Notes: generated from the letters alone by a model not told the origin. DNA of 64,000 nucleotides from Paenibacillus amylolyticus (GCF_003719335.1 NZ_RIAS01000006.1:124001-188000); one strand, 5' to 3'; counted from the first letter of the stretch, positions 26,634 to 35,179 are shown. A program made the numbers and translations.

Positions 26634-28319
26634 TTACCGTGACTTGGAACCTTTGCGTGCTGTCCGCCTACGTCGTTTGTTCCTGGAAGAGCGTCTGCGA
26701 GTGGACAAATTCAAGGCAGATGTGTGCCGCCTTTTCACTTTACGAGTACGGGCCGTACGGCTCTTTTTCCCGGTCCGGATCGTTCGTTTCAGCTCTTTGA
26801 GCTTGCGGCGGGAAGCGGGAACCTTTCTTCTACGACGGCGTTTACCTACATGAATTTCTGGCTCAGTCCGTTGATCCTCTTCGCGGGGTTTCCCGCCTCC
26901 CTCCCCCTGTTGTGTTACGGTTACTGGAGGTAACGAAGAACGAGGAAGAAGCTGTACAATACTCTCTGGAAGCAACAACGTTCGAATAAGGGATGGATCG
27001 GGATTCAGTACTGTACGCAGCCCACCTTCTCCCCACGCCAGCACCGGACCGCTCGGTGGCTGGATATACGTGAACCATCCGGGAAAACGCAATAACCACT
27101 GTGTGACCATCGTATGCAATTTCACTCGGTAGGTTTCGATTCCGTACAGCTTTTCCGCTTCTGTCCGGTTACGCCATCCGGTATCGGAAGCAAGCTCGGA
27201 ATCATTCAGCAACGTCGTAGCCAACGTAACGAGTGCATCACTATCACCGGGCGGAGCCAGAAATGCACCGCTGCCTACGGATTCCATTAATTCACTGAGG
27301 CCACCCTGGGCAAAAGCGATGACTGGTTTGGCAAAATAAAGCCCCTCCAGCGCAGTCATGCCGAAGCCTTCTTTTACCATGCTGGGAATAACCACGATAT
27401 CCATTGCGGAGTAGGCCAACGATACATTTTCCTCAAACGTGGTAAACGTAAAGCGCCTTGCATACCCGGATCGTTTCACCTGGTAAACACATTCGTCGTA
27501 ATACTTTTTGTCTGCGGGTGCGCCAATGATCCAGAAGCGACAACGTGAATGGGTCTCACACAGCTTCAGCGCCATATCAACAAAGGGCTTTAAACCTTTG
27601 GCATCATATATAAAGGAAGAAATATAACCGATACAAGTATGCGAAGACTTGTATCTAAGCTCCTTACGTTTTCGCTCACGCAGATGAAGCCAGCGGTCCG
27701 GTGCAGGCAGAGCAGGCTCCCATGTTGGAGGAATAATCGTCACCCTGTCACTCATACCTGCTTGTTTGAACGGTAACGCTGCCGTCTCGGAAATCCCGAT
27801 AATCCAGTCTGCATAGCGGCCAATCATCTGGATCGCTTCGGGTGTATGCTCATTCGTTTGAATAATCTCGGTTATTTTCCAAATAACTGGAATTCCGAGT
27901 GATTTTGCCGCTACAGCGGGCATGACATTCACGCAGGTATTGGTCAAAACCATATCTGGCTCGTGACCGCGAATCAGCCAGAGCGCATCCTGAAATGCTG
28001 GGGTGTGCCGCAGATGTTCCGCATCTTGTGCAATTCCCTGATACGGTGTATACACACCGTGAAGCATCGGCAAATTACATATATGAACCTGGATGCCAAA
28101 CCTTCGTGCGAGTCCGGTAAGTTTCCCTTCCTGCGGCGCAACAAGCACACATTCAAAGATCGTGCCAATCTCTATCATAAAATGAAGCAAAAGCTTCTCC
28201 GCCCCTGTAATACTGCGGGTATTACACACATGGGAAAACAGCATCAGTTTTGGTTTCATTGCCATGGCCGCACACGGACCCCGTATAAAACAGACGAGCA
28301 GATACGGGGTACTGTGCAC
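26634..28319 (-). CDS. GT4 glycosyltransferase with long Arg/Lys-rich tail
   Basis: Up to 561 residues. A GT-B core (LFSHVCNTRSITGAEKLLLHF; SMVKEGFGMTALEGLYFAKPVIAFAQGG with the E-x7-E pattern) is followed by a linker. Roughly 75 C-terminal residues are then almost only Arg, Lys, Ser and Thr (for example GKRRRRRKVPASRRK, SRNKRRRRTARKGSK). Such a tail could bind acidic glycan, DNA or coat protein. The start is uncertain: GTG at 28319 has a strong AGGAGGAGG just upstream but a short spacing, while homologous sequence begins near an ATG at 28265 or 28259. Part of the spore-type operon. Confidence 0.88.
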   Translation of the reverse strand: MHSTPYLLVCFIRGPCAAMAMKPKLMLFSHVCNTRSITGAEKLLLHFMIEIGTIFECVLVAPQEGKLTGLARRFGIQVHICNLPMLHGVYTPYQGIAQDAEHLRHTPAFQDALWLIRGHEPDMVLTNTCVNVMPAVAAKSLGIPVIWKITEIIQTNEHTPEAIQMIGRYADWIIGISETAALPFKQAGMSDRVTIIPPTWEPALPAPDRWLHLRERKRKELRYKSSHTCIGYISSFIYDAKGLKPFVDMALKLCETHSRCRFWIIGAPADKKYYDECVYQVKRSGYARRFTFTTFEENVSLAYSAMDIVVIPSMVKEGFGMTALEGLYFAKPVIAFAQGGLSELMESVGSGAFLAPPGDSDALVTLATTLLNDSELASDTGWRNRTEAEKLYGIETYRVKLHTMVTQWLLRFPGWFTYIQPPSGPVLAWGEGGLRTVLNPDPSLIRTLLLPESIVQLLPRSSLPPVTVTQQGEGGGKPREEDQRTEPEIHVGKRRRRRKVPASRRKLKELKRTIRTGKKSRTARTRKVKRRHTSALNLSTRRRSSRNKRRRRTARKGSKSR

Positions 28320-28337
28320 ACCTCCTCCTGGCCGAGA

Positions 28338-29480
28338 TTAAGGGAATATAATGCTTAACATCTCATTGATTCTTCGGTCATACGTGTGATCTTTTAACGT
28401 CCGTTCAAGCCCACGCAGGGCAATCTCACGCCGCTCTTTCTCATGTGCAAGGTAATAATCGACCTTCTCAAGCATCTCTTGCGGTGAAGAATACGTTTCG
28501 ATCTCTACCCCTGGTTTATAGAAACGAGCCAGATCGTCGCGTGCATCGGTTAACTGCAATGTTGTGCTGGCGGCAATCTCGAACGTTCTCGGGTTTGGTG
28601 AGGCTGGCGAAATTTTGATCTGATTATTGTTGACTGAATCATCTTCATGGGAGCGATGCAGATTGATAACGATTTTGGTGCCGTTGTAAACATCATTGGT
28701 TTCTTGAGGACTCATCCAGCGACCCAGCTCAATTTTCTCGCCATAAGCCGTATAGTCAGGCAGTCGATCCCACCAGATGCCGTTAAAGACGGTATTATGC
28801 GACATGAGCTGAGGCATAATCGGGTTAAAGAAATACACGCGGTTCCAGTATGCCGAGCCGATAAAACTGATATCTCTTTTCAGAGGGGAAGGGGTTGTAA
28901 TTGGGAAGTAGTGGTTCGTAAAAGCGGCAAAAGGCATATAATGCACGGATGCACAGCCATGCTGGCGATACAGTTCTACACAATTCAGCTCCAGTGTGAA
29001 GACATGGTCATAATGCTTCACAATCTCTAGTGTCATGTCCGTATAATACGGATCATCCGTAAGCCAGATCGCTGTCTGAATGCCCGCTTGGCGTATAGCA
29101 TCGATCTGCTCGATAGGGATATCCATCCCGTCCAGCACAAGCACCAGGTCAGGACGGGTTTCCAGCGCAACTTGAGAGACCGGCTGGCGTGGATCAGACA
29201 GCGTCACCTGAGCAACCATACCCTGAAGCGTAGACATAATTGCTTCATCCAGAGGAGAGTAAGGGAAGCCTTTACCCGAAGAAACATAGAGCACATGAAG
29301 TTGCCGGAAAGGCAGCGGCTCCTGAGCACAATTTACAATATAGTTGGCACGGCCCCGCAGATACCCTTCTTCTTTGCCTGCGTCAAATCCGGCCTGCCGT
29401 CCATTTTTACGAGCCTGATCTGCCAGGCTGAGTATAGGTGGTTGATGAACCTTTCTGGTTTTACGGTGTTTGATAGACAT
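28338..29480 (-). CDS. CgeB-like spore glycosyltransferase
   Basis: About 380 residues. A short basic N-terminus (KHRKTRKV) and a Gly/aromatic spaced motif (NGRQAGFDAGKEEGYLRG, residues 26-43) precede the CgeB-type domain: VLYVSSGKGFPYSPLDEAI, AIWLTDDPYYTDMTLEIVKHYDHVFTLE, HYMPFAAFTNHYFP, DISFIGSAYWNRVYFFN and the C-terminal NPRTFEIAAS. CgeB acts in late spore surface maturation in Bacillus. The ATG at 29480 has AAGGAG 8 bases upstream. A paralogue lies directly upstream at 29545-30639. Confidence 0.88.
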   Translation of the reverse strand: MSIKHRKTRKVHQPPILSLADQARKNGRQAGFDAGKEEGYLRGRANYIVNCAQEPLPFRQLHVLYVSSGKGFPYSPLDEAIMSTLQGMVAQVTLSDPRQPVSQVALETRPDLVLVLDGMDIPIEQIDAIRQAGIQTAIWLTDDPYYTDMTLEIVKHYDHVFTLELNCVELYRQHGCASVHYMPFAAFTNHYFPITTPSPLKRDISFIGSAYWNRVYFFNPIMPQLMSHNTVFNGIWWDRLPDYTAYGEKIELGRWMSPQETNDVYNGTKIVINLHRSHEDDSVNNNQIKISPASPNPRTFEIAASTTLQLTDARDDLARFYKPGVEIETYSSPQEMLEKVDYYLAHEKERREIALRGLERTLKDHTYDRRINEMLSIIFP

Positions 29481-29544
29481 ACCGCCACTCCTTTTTATTT
29501 GGGATAACGTCGCTTCCTGAGGTTGCCCTTCCACAGAAGGGACA

Positions 29545-30639
29545 CTACAGATGTCCTAACAACTCGGTAATGCGGCGGTTAAACGTATGACGATTCATCG
29601 TTGTGAGCAGACCTCTCCAAGCGAGGGCCTGGCGCTCTTCTTCATGATGCAAATAATAGTGGATCTTGTGCTGCAATTCTGCCGCAGAGGAGAATGTTTC
29701 AATGTCATACCCTGGCTGATAATAACGGGGCAAATCTCCGCGAGTATCGGTGATCTGCATCGTGCCACAGGCACCGATCTCATAGGTACGCGGATTGATC
29801 GATCGCCCCTGTAGATGGTGGGTATTTCGATTATCCTCACCATTCTCACAGGTTCGGTGTACGTTAATCACGATTTTGGCACCGTTGTAATAGTCAACCG
29901 TTGCCTCCGGGTCAATCCATCCCTCGTGAATGAACTGCCCCAGTACATCCAGCCGTGCCAGCCGATTCCACTGACTTCCGGCAATGAACACTTTTTTATC
30001 TGCAAGGTAAGGCGCAAGCTGATTAAACAGATCAATCCGGTTCCAAAATCCAGTGCCAATAAAACAAATATCATACTGATATTGCGGCTCTGTGCGGCGC
30101 GGATGATACATGCCTGGATTTACAGCCAGCGGCATGTAAATGACCCGCCGTGCTCCTTGGTTTGTGTAGAAGGGCACGGCAGCCTCTTCATGAGTGAACA
30201 CGATGTCGTAGTGCTGACAGATGGTCGCCGTATCCTCCGTGAAATAGGGATCATCGACAAACCACACGGCCGTCCGAATCCCCAGTACACGTATTCCCTT
30301 CACCTGCTCCAGGTGATCCTCGGGAAATACGTGCAGACCGTTCATCACCAGAACAACATCAGGCCGGTGCTGACTGGCTTCTTGCAACATCGCTGCTGGC
30401 GATCCAACAACGCATTCTCGAACCGACTGTTGCAGTGCCAGAATGACACCCTGATCAATGGCATCGAATCCCTGCGGGATATATAGTACCTTCATGTCCC
30501 GCAGGGTCGGTTCGAACGGTTGCACCCGCTCCATGATGGCCTGACAGCCGCCAAACCTGCGGCCTTCTGCATACCCGCCGCGGTAGGCCGCCTCCGCTTC
30601 CGTCAGCGGGCGGTGTCTTCGTTTTGCCACATTCTTCAC
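29545..30639 (-). CDS. CgeB-like spore glycosyltransferase, paralogue
   Basis: About 364 residues. A basic N-terminus (VAKRRHRP) and the motif YRGGYAEGRRFGG (residues 19-31) precede the CgeB-type domain with VLYIPQGFDAIDQGVILAL, AVWFVDDPYFTEDTATICQHYDIVFTHEE, YMPLAVNPGMYHP, DICFIGTGFWNRIDLFNQ and NPRTYEIGACG. The start is uncertain: GTG at 30639 has AAGGAAG 8 bases upstream; a GTG at 30678 is the longest option. It is the first gene after the hairpin at 30814-30841 and begins the enzyme part of the operon. Confidence 0.87.
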   Translation of the reverse strand: MKNVAKRRHRPLTEAEAAYRGGYAEGRRFGGCQAIMERVQPFEPTLRDMKVLYIPQGFDAIDQGVILALQQSVRECVVGSPAAMLQEASQHRPDVVLVMNGLHVFPEDHLEQVKGIRVLGIRTAVWFVDDPYFTEDTATICQHYDIVFTHEEAAVPFYTNQGARRVIYMPLAVNPGMYHPRRTEPQYQYDICFIGTGFWNRIDLFNQLAPYLADKKVFIAGSQWNRLARLDVLGQFIHEGWIDPEATVDYYNGAKIVINVHRTCENGEDNRNTHHLQGRSINPRTYEIGACGTMQITDTRGDLPRYYQPGYDIETFSSAAELQHKIHYYLHHEEERQALAWRGLLTTMNRHTFNRRITELLGHL

Positions 30640-30813
30640 CCTGTCTTCCTTCAAGGAGATCTCATTCCTGATCTCCACGAGATTGGTCTTCCCTCTAAAG
30701 GATATGCCTCGGGGTCAGATGCATCATGGACGGGTGTCCTGCAAGGCTCAAAATTGGCGTCTGCCCTCCATGTTCGCCTGCACGGGCATGTCCGCTACTG
30801 TGGTCATGCAAAG

Positions 30814-30841
30814 AGCCCGGAGGGATCTGTCCCTCCGGGCT
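30814..30841. terminator. Strong hairpin between small-protein genes and CgeB genes
   Basis: A perfect 12-base stem AGCCCGGAGGGA/TCCCTCCGGGCT with a TCTG loop. The minus-strand tail CTTTGC is T-poor, so it is a weak terminator, attenuator or mRNA-stabilising stem that would set the ratio of upstream small proteins to downstream enzymes. The rest of the gap 30640-30982 shows no gene. Confidence 0.6.
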
Positions 30842-30982
30842 GTAGCCTTAGCCTGTATGTTCGCCATAAGCAATCATCGAGATTTGGTTGTCATTCGCTG
30901 TTTTATTGAACCGAAATATCCGAATCATCTGTATCCTTTATAGCATTGTCAATATCAGCTGTGTCATGAACGGCTACATCCA

Positions 30983-31321
30983 TTACTGCGCTTTGTATGC
31001 CAGTTGATGTCCGTCCTCGAATCCCTTGGCGAAACCCGCGTTGAATCCCTCGTTGTACGCCTCGTTGTATCCCTGGCTGTACGCGCTGTCCGGGTTTGGA
31101 TCGGTAGGGGTAACCGGGACGACAGGTCCAACGAGTTGCTTGTTCCGATGCCTCTGCACCGCACGTTTCTTTTTTTTCAGCCACGCACTACGTCCTTTGC
31201 CAGTACGTTTGTGAAGGACACGTTTCGATTTCAGCGCACGCAGCTTGCGGATTTTGCGCAAGCGTGCACCACGAGCTAATAAAGCACGTTTGGATTTCAA
31301 TCTAGACTTCTTTTTTAACAT
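30983..31321 (-). CDS. Small basic protein with Gly/aromatic-repeat tail
   Basis: About 112 residues with GGAGG 9 bases before its ATG. The first 60 residues are extremely basic (KKKSRLKSKR, RLRKIRKLRALKSKR, KKKKRAVQRHR). A proline-rich hinge (GPVVPVTPTDPNPD) follows. The tail (residues 80-104) repeats a four-residue spacing of Gly and Tyr/Phe (YSQGYNEAYNEGFNAGFAKGFEDG). The tail resembles the motif found near the N-termini of the glycosyltransferases in this and the second cluster. I know no named family. It could be a structural or scaffold protein of the spore surface; this is inference. Confidence 0.8.
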   Translation of the reverse strand: MLKKKSRLKSKRALLARGARLRKIRKLRALKSKRVLHKRTGKGRSAWLKKKKRAVQRHRNKQLVGPVVPVTPTDPNPDSAYSQGYNEAYNEGFNAGFAKGFEDGHQLAYKAQ

Positions 31322-31322
31322 A

Positions 31323-31622
31323 TCAGCATTCCTCCTGTAGGTCCCCAGCGGTACGAACGACACATCCGGGGTTTTTGAGCCAAGGCAGACCTGGCTCCCC
31401 ATGGCGAATTCGGGTCAGCCTGATCCCCGTGATCATACGAGACATCTCTTCCTGATAACGACTAAGCAGACGTATATTTTCCGCTAGACTGCGGGCGGAT
31501 ATTTCCGAATGAGAGGATACACTGGCTACACTGTCCAAAATGCGGGCGAGCGCCTGCTGGCTGTGTGCAATCGATTCGATGAGCGCCAGTTTGACCTCCT
31601 GTTCACGCTGCAACAGACTCAT
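31323..31622 (-). CDS. Small helical protein of the spore-type operon (paralogue set)
   Basis: A 99-residue protein, coupled by ATGA to the upstream gene. ALIESIAHSQQALARILDSVA is similar to INHIAHSHQQIARVLDA in the gene at 31984-32271, so they are paralogues. The sequence is helical, without membrane segments, and has two Cys (NPGCVV and a C-terminal QEEC). Function unknown. It lies directly before the basic Gly/aromatic protein, so it probably shares its role in spore surface assembly. Confidence 0.75.
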   Translation of the reverse strand: MSLLQREQEVKLALIESIAHSQQALARILDSVASVSSHSEISARSLAENIRLLSRYQEEMSRMITGIRLTRIRHGEPGLPWLKNPGCVVRTAGDLQEEC

Positions 31623-31960
31623 TTTCCCAGATCTCCGAGATCCATGCCGCCAAACATGCCCCCGTCCATTCCGCCGCCATCTTCGCTGTCACTCTGGACC
31701 ATCACAGCTTTAAGGTTGTTGCACAGCCCCGTTTCCATGCGCGTTAATCCTTCCAGCAACTCCACCAGTTGCTCATGCATTTTAAGCGGTTCACCAACCT
31801 GATCGCCATGAGTTAAAAAGCTGTCCCCGTTCAGATGATTCAGCGTCCAATTCCGTACCTTCTCCGCCTCAATGGCTTTGGCCTCCAAAATCAACGCAAT
31901 GTTCCACTGCATTTTGGCTGCAGCATCCAGCATTAGAATGAGACTTTGTTCTCTGCTCAT
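31619..31960 (-). CDS. Small helical protein with Gly/Met/Asp-rich tail
   Basis: A 113-residue protein. Its start MLDAAAKMQWNIALILEAKAIEAEKV has the same helical pattern as the paralogue pair on either side. The last ~20 residues are Gly/Met/Asp-rich (DGGGMDGGMFGGMDLGDLG), typical of a flexible or self-associating tail. A short GAGG lies 4 bases before the ATG, and the stop overlaps the next gene as ATGA. Function unknown; placement suggests a spore surface component. Confidence 0.75.
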   Translation of the reverse strand: MSREQSLILMLDAAAKMQWNIALILEAKAIEAEKVRNWTLNHLNGDSFLTHGDQVGEPLKMHEQLVELLEGLTRMETGLCNNLKAVMVQSDSEDGGGMDGGMFGGMDLGDLGK

Positions 31961-31983
31961 GTTTCCTCACCCGCCTTCCGGGC

Positions 31984-32271
31984 TTATTCTTCCTCTTGTA
32001 CCGCGATCTCCCGCATAACCTGGGTCAGCGTCTCAGCCACAGCTTCTTCCAGATCAGCAAGCCCTCCCAGGTAGGAGATAATGCTTTTGTTAATCTGTCC
32101 CGAGCTGTCCAGCAAACCTTCAACCCCATCCAGTTCCGGCTCGTTATCCGGCAAATGGTGAATGATCTCCGACATGCGAACAGCGACTTGACGTTTGGCA
32201 TCCAATACCCGTGCAATCTGCTGGTGGGAATGCGCGATATGGTTAATAATTTCATCGATTTTACTCTGCAT
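31984..32271 (-). CDS. Small helical protein, first gene of the spore-type operon
   Basis: About 95 residues with GGAGG before the ATG at 32271. IDEIINHIAHSHQQIARVLDAKRQVAVRMSEIIHHL is shared in form with the gene at 31323-31622. The tail is acidic (EEAVAETLTQVMREIAVQEEE). It is the promoter-proximal gene of the 13-gene run; a sigma-K-like promoter is at 32343-32371. No named family recognised. Confidence 0.75.
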   Translation of the reverse strand: MQSKIDEIINHIAHSHQQIARVLDAKRQVAVRMSEIIHHLPDNEPELDGVEGLLDSSGQINKSIISYLGGLADLEEAVAETLTQVMREIAVQEEE

Positions 32272-32342
32272 GGTGCTCCTCCTTTCGGTTAAGGCCTGCT
32301 TCACCCAACGAAAAAAACCGGCCTATCAGCATTTGCCTGCTA

Positions 32343-32371
32343 CAGCATATGCCGGGCCGGGAGCGTCAGTT
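32343..32371 (-). promoter_or_regulatory. Candidate sigma-K promoter of the 13-gene operon
   Basis: On the minus strand AAC (32371-32369) and CATATGCTG (32351-32343) are separated by 17 bases, the same geometry as the candidate gerE promoter. Mother-cell late expression would suit the CgeB content. The match is short and needs mapping data. Confidence 0.38.
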
Positions 32372-32517
32372 ACTCCAGCTTGCGCCTATATCGTTAATTT
32401 ACACAATCCCCATATATCAGATTCCTTAGCTCCCGGATGCCCTCAAATGACATAACTTCAGTCACAAAAGTAACAGCGGAGGAAATGGCCGGGGGAAATC
32501 TTCTATTCATAAGCAAA

Positions 32518-32554
32518 AAAGCCACTCCCCTGAACTGCACAGGAAAATGGCTTT
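32518..32554 (-). terminator. Terminator of the 110-residue gene
   Basis: AAAGCCA (32518-32524) and TGGCTTT (32548-32554) enclose an inner CCTG/CAGG stem; the minus-strand side continues into a T run. Confidence 0.75.
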
Positions 32555-32630
32555 GTTCTTGAATTTGGTCATTCATAGTTGTACTTCTAAGTAGTATTCA
32601 TAGTTGTATTTTAATATTGTTTACTGCTTG

Positions 32631-32963
32631 CTATCTGCGACTTGCCCATTTGATTTTACGTGCCACTTCTACTCGCTGTAGTTGCAAAACGCCAACACGT
32701 TCTTCAAACTTCTTGCGTTCATCCACAGAATGAGCGGCGTGGATCTGATGACACAGACCTGTTAGTTTGCTGTTGATGTAATCGAATCTCATCCATAATT
32801 CTTCTTCAGGAGTATGTTGCTGCTCCGGTGCCGTTTGAAATATTTTGAGTTGCTGGATAAGGGACTGGCGCCATTCCTGATCTTGAATTTGGATGGCAAA
32901 ATGCAAAAGATCCAGATAATCATCGATTTGCAACGATATGTCGCAATCAGGTTTAGTCTTCAT
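32631..32963 (-). CDS. Hypothetical 110-residue helical protein
   Basis: AAGGAGAG lies about 9 bases before the ATG and a terminator follows, so this is a single-gene unit. The product is helical and charged (DISLQIDDYLDLLHFAIQIQDQEWRQSLIQQL) with a basic end (VEVARKIKWASRR). There is no signal or membrane segment. I do not recognise the family. Confidence 0.75.
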   Translation of the reverse strand: MKTKPDCDISLQIDDYLDLLHFAIQIQDQEWRQSLIQQLKIFQTAPEQQHTPEEELWMRFDYINSKLTGLCHQIHAAHSVDERKKFEERVGVLQLQRVEVARKIKWASRR

Positions 32964-33156
32964 CGTCGTCTCTCCTTATTTCAATGCTTGGCTGGAATCA
33001 GTCACCTCCTATTTTACAGGAACAAGCCCATGGAAAGCGAGTACCGAAGGACATAATTTTGGAAAAAAATTTGTTTTTTTTCGCTGAAAAGGGCTTTACT
33101 TTTCCATAATGATCATTTTCATCCCTTTTGAGGACATATGTCATCAGATTCATAAT

Positions 33157-33197
33157 AAAAACCCGCAATTCGAGAATAAATTCTCTGAGCGGGTTTT
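33157..33197 (-). terminator. Terminator of the modAB operon
   Basis: Arms AAAACCCGC (33157-33165) and GCGGGTTTT (33189-33197), inner GAGAA/TTCTC stem, minus-strand T run. The remaining gap 32964-33295 shows no gene. Confidence 0.85.
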
Positions 33198-33295
33198 ATA
33201 TCATTTTGCCTCTCACAGTAGATTATTACCAATTATTCGCAAGTCATTTAATGGTTTTACGACCTTTACTAGACTTCCCTATATTGTATTTAAAA

Positions 33296-33985
33296 CTAAA
33301 AGGATGCTTTGCTGTCACGCTGCTGTCTCGTCATGAGTAACATCAAAAAAGAAATGATCACAATCGATATCGTCCAGGCCCAGGCCATCGTCTGATTTCC
33401 TGAATCCACAGCGACATAAATGGCCGTTGGCACCGTCTGTGTTTTACCTGGAATGTTGCCAGCGATCATCAGTGTTGCGCCAAACTCCCCCAGCGCGCGG
33501 GCAAAGCCCAAAATAAAAGCGGTCATTAGCGCTCTGGCTGCCATTGGCAACGTAATGTAGCGGAACACCTGCCATTCACCTGCTCCGATAGACCGTCCTG
33601 CATCTTCTAGGTCGCGATCCACCCCGTTAAAACCGGATTTCATCGTTTGGTACACGAGCGGAAAGGCCACCACAACAGAGGCAATGACCGCAGCCCACCA
33701 CGAAAAAATGACAGGGGCCGAAAAGATTGTCTCGATCCAGCGTCCAAGCAGACTTCTGCGGCCCAAAATAATTAGTAGCAAGAATCCAACCACCGTTGGA
33801 GGCAGCACAAGTGGAAGCATCAGAATCGTTTCCAGAAAAACTTTACCGCGAAATGTAGTACGTGACATTTTCCAGGCGACAGCTACCCCCACCACAACCG
33901 CTATAACGCTGGACAACAGCGCCACCTGAAGGGACAGACGTACCGGGGGCCAGAACACGGACCAGTCGATCGCGTTCATATTCAT
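33296..33985 (-). CDS. modB: Molybdate ABC transporter permease
   Basis: A 229-residue membrane protein with about five helices. The motif facing the ATPase is ARALGEFGATLMIAGNIPGKTQTVP, diagnostic of ModB/CysT-type permeases, and VVGFLLLIILGRRSLLGR is typical of ModB. It moves molybdate (or tungstate) inward with ModA and an ATPase. It is coupled by ATGA to modA. No modC ATPase follows; the Bacillus yvgKLM locus has the same gap, so the ATPase is probably shared or encoded elsewhere. Confidence 0.93.
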   Translation of the reverse strand: MNMNAIDWSVFWPPVRLSLQVALLSSVIAVVVGVAVAWKMSRTTFRGKVFLETILMLPLVLPPTVVGFLLLIILGRRSLLGRWIETIFSAPVIFSWWAAVIASVVVAFPLVYQTMKSGFNGVDRDLEDAGRSIGAGEWQVFRYITLPMAARALMTAFILGFARALGEFGATLMIAGNIPGKTQTVPTAIYVAVDSGNQTMAWAWTISIVIISFLMLLMTRQQRDSKASF

Positions 33986-34863
33986 TTCGGAATCGAAAAT
34001 CCGTATTTCGCAAAGATATCCAGCACTTCAGGTGTTTGCAGATAAGCATAGAATTGTTCAGCTTCAGTGCGATGTTTCGTATCTTCAATGATGCCTAGCG
34101 GATAATTGGCAGGCGTGTAACTGCTTTTATCCACTTCAAACGCAATCTTTACCTGCTTGGAAGTGAGTGCATCGGTTTTGTACACAAAACCTGCATCTGC
34201 ATTACCTGTTTCTACATATTGAAGAACCTGTCTTACGTCTTTGCCTTGAACAAACTTGTTCTCAAGCTGATCCCAAAGCTTCGCATTGGTCAAAGCTTCC
34301 TTCGCATAAGTACCTGCAGGTACGCTCTCTGGAATGCCAATGGCTACCGTTTTTATGCCCTCGCTCGTTAGATCCGTCTCACTGGTTACTGCGTTTGTCC
34401 CATCAGCTGGTACAATAGCTACCAGTGAATTTTGCAACAGGTTCTTCTGGTCGTTTGACGCAATCAGATTCTCATCAACCAAGGCTTTCATATTTTTCGC
34501 AGACGCGGACACAAAAATATCTGCCGGTGCTCCCTGCTCAATCTGCTGCTGCAATGCACCGGAAGCTCCGAAATTAAAGTTCAGGCTGATGTTGGGATTG
34601 GCCTGTTCATAGTTTGTCTGAATCTCTTTCATTGCATCAGTCAGACTTGCTGCAGCGGATATCGTCAGCTCGACTTTTTCCTGCGGCTCAGTCGGTGCAG
34701 GTGTTGTCTTTTCACCGGCTGCCGCTGGTGCAGATGTTGCTGATTGATTTGCGGAAGAAGCCGCATCTTGCTTGTTCGTTTCTGCTTTGGCTCCGCAACC
34801 AGCCAGTACAAGCGCCAGTCCCAGTGACATACTTCCAAGTACATATGCAATTCGTTTGTACAT
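33982..34863 (-). CDS. modA: Molybdate-binding lipoprotein
   Basis: About 293 residues. The lipoprotein signal ends in LVLAGC. A Thr/Ala/Pro-rich linker is followed by the ModA domain: LTISAAASLTDAMKEIQTNYEQANP (Ser/Ala anion site), NFGASGALQQQIEQGAPADIFVSAS, and DVRQVLQYVETGNADAGFVYKTDAL. The start at 34863 has GGGGGAG 5 bases upstream. It captures molybdate outside the membrane for ModB. The palindromic region at 34901-34930 is a likely operator. Confidence 0.94.
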   Translation of the reverse strand: MYKRIAYVLGSMSLGLALVLAGCGAKAETNKQDAASSANQSATSAPAAAGEKTTPAPTEPQEKVELTISAAASLTDAMKEIQTNYEQANPNISLNFNFGASGALQQQIEQGAPADIFVSASAKNMKALVDENLIASNDQKNLLQNSLVAIVPADGTNAVTSETDLTSEGIKTVAIGIPESVPAGTYAKEALTNAKLWDQLENKFVQGKDVRQVLQYVETGNADAGFVYKTDALTSKQVKIAFEVDKSSYTPANYPLGIIEDTKHRTEAEQFYAYLQTPEVLDIFAKYGFSIPK

Positions 34864-34900
34864 TCGTTCTCCCCCATATTTCATGTTTAATATTATGTTT

Positions 34901-34930
34901 AGTTATAAATAGATATAATTAATTATAACT
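34901..34930. promoter_or_regulatory. Palindromic operator candidate in the modA/regulator intergenic region
   Basis: Arms AGTTATAA (34901-34908) and TTATAACT (34923-34930) surround a perfect 14-base palindrome TATAATTAATTATA (34914-34927). It lies 38 bases upstream of the modA start and could be the binding site of the divergent regulator. Confidence 0.5.
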
Positions 34931-35179
34931 AATTATACACAGAACAAACGAAATAGGAAGGTGAGATTAACCACATTGTCTTTTGAGGCTGAATGAGAGC
35001 CTTGTCATGTGAGCTCTCCGGTTTATGATTGTCTTCAATTAATGGTATAGTACAAGAAACGCCATTGTATCAATGGGAGTAAGAATTAGAATATGAATGG
35101 ATTGCACATATAGAGTTGCAATATAGAGTTTCAATCTACAATTTTACGCCTTGATAATATAGAGGGAGGTTCTTCACCA

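Noticed and set aside
30903..31184. Arg/Gln/Thr-rich minus-strand frames beside the small basic protein gene
   Set aside because: Out-of-frame shadows of the repetitive 3' end of the 30983-31321 gene.
32394..32576. 60-residue minus-strand frame
   Set aside because: It runs through the terminator of the 110-residue gene and has no ribosome binding site.
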